This document shows positions 63,392 through 64,000 of a stretch of DNA of 64,000 bases, in pieces (position 1 is the first letter of the stretch; the number at the start of each line of letters is the position of its first letter). The DNA comes from Telluria mixta. Its GTDB lineage: Bacteria > Pseudomonadota > Gammaproteobacteria > Burkholderiales > Burkholderiaceae_D. Location: contig NZ_CP119520.1 of NCBI RefSeq assembly GCF_029223865.1, forward strand, positions 2,294,001 through 2,358,000, in the 5' to 3' direction. The notes under the pieces are model-generated. The model was not told where the DNA came from. It did no database searches and was given only the letters and a program-made list of their open reading frames with translations. The position numbers and the translations under genes were made by a program.

Positions 63392-64000
63392 TGCTGTCCG
63401 AGACGCTGACGCCCGCGCTGGAACAGGCCGCGCTGGCCGTCGACTCTTCCGATCCGGCGTATTTCACCGTGCGCTACCACCTGGCGAGGCTGTACCGCCT
63501 GACGGGCAAGCGCGATGCCGCGCGCGCCGTCGCGGACGCCGCGTTGAAGGGCAAGCTGTCGCCGGGCACGCGCAACCTGTTCCGTGAAGAGCGCTTCGCC
63601 GTCGCGACGTCGGTGCGGGATGCCGGCGCCTACCTGCTGCGCGCGAACGTCGACATGGCGAGTCCGGATGCCGCACCGGCCGAGGACATGCTCAACGACG
63701 ACGCCATCGCATGGTTCAAGCGCGGCCTGGCCGCCGCCGACATGCTCGAGCTGGCGCGCGTGGAGTCGCTGCCGCAGCCGCTGCGTGCGCGCATCGCGGG
63801 CGCGGCCTGGATCCGTGCCGCGCTGCTCGACCAGCCGGAGACCGGCCGCGCCGCCGCGGAGCAGCTGGCCAGACTGGTGCCGGCCGTGGCCGAGACGGCG
63901 ACGCGCTACGCCCGCGCCGCCACGCCCGCGGAGCGCCGTCACGTGGCGCTGGTCGCGTCGGTCGCATTCGGCCTGTCGGCGGACCTCGACATGCAGGCGC
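63391..64000 (+). CDS. continuation of the secreted unknown protein, or separate coupled gene (3' end missing)
   Basis: The frame is open from about 63301 to the window end. An ATG at 63391 overlaps the preceding stop (TGATG), which could allow coupled translation. Protein-like sequence begins before that ATG, favouring one frameshifted gene. The 203 visible residues are helical with TPR-like periodicity (YFTVRYHLARLYRLTGKRDA). Confidence 0.6.
   Translation, partial: MLSETLTPALEQAALAVDSSDPAYFTVRYHLARLYRLTGKRDAARAVADAALKGKLSPGTRNLFREERFAVATSVRDAGAYLLRANVDMASPDAAPAEDMLNDDAIAWFKRGLAAADMLELARVESLPQPLRARIAGAAWIRAALLDQPETGRAAAEQLARLVPAVAETATRYARAATPAERRHVALVASVAFGLSADLDMQA

Overview
The window is high-GC DNA from a betaproteobacterial chromosome, most likely Oxalobacteraceae (Massilia/Telluria/Duganella type). 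That placement is inferred from the replication-origin gene order rpmH-rnpA-yidD-yidC-mnmE next to dnaA-dnaN-gyrB, the GC content, the two large TonB-dependent receptors and the REP-like palindromes; no 16S rRNA gene is present. No tRNA, rRNA, CRISPR array, prophage or complete insertion sequence was found.

1-17.5 kb is a glycan-utilisation region. On the + strand lie the 3' end of a PQQ-like beta-propeller gene, a secreted GH2-type glycosidase with a lectin-like N-terminus, and a TonB-dependent receptor; the promoter regions of the last two share a TTTA(G/C)TAAA motif. Facing them is a tight minus-strand operon: gluconokinase, a second TonB-dependent receptor, a GntP gluconate permease, a 1010-residue double beta-helix/NHL-propeller protein, an alpha/beta hydrolase and a ThuA-like protein. 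Two LacI-type palindromes precede gntK. Together they look like a system that cleaves an extracellular glycan, imports the products and feeds gluconate into 6-phosphogluconate.

17.5-31.9 kb holds an AI-2E-type membrane protein, a glycolipid-binding-like protein, a DUF418 membrane protein and an MFS transporter. A compact surface-glycan island follows: DUF4254, a GT2 and a GT9 glycosyltransferase on +, meeting head-on a second GT9, a dimethylformamidase-large-subunit-like protein and a NodU-type carbamoyltransferase on -. Then come nudC, an unknown membrane protein, folE and an orphan IS5-type N-terminal domain.

31.9-45.1 kb contains a small lipoprotein, a three-subunit molybdenum hydroxylase (PaoABC-like but without a Tat signal), a MarR-controlled aromatic-acid-type efflux operon (FUSC, DUF1656, HlyD, NodT), a HAD phosphatase, a secreted short-chain polyhydroxyalkanoate depolymerase and an acyltransferase-3 protein.

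45.1-48 kb is an RNA/DNA-repair-flavoured group: an HNH nuclease, the RNA ligase rtcB behind a highly structured leader with a 12-codon ORF and a terminator (candidate attenuator), a 53-residue basic protein and a NADAR-domain protein. 48-57.8 kb is the origin region, with gyrB, dnaN and dnaA leftward and rpmH, rnpA, yidD, yidC and mnmE rightward around a DnaA-box-containing spacer. 57.8-64 kb has a degenerate-receiver/PAS/GGDEF/EAL protein, a histidine kinase, a DUF3142 protein, and a secreted unknown protein whose frame appears shifted near 63.35 kb and whose remainder runs off the window.
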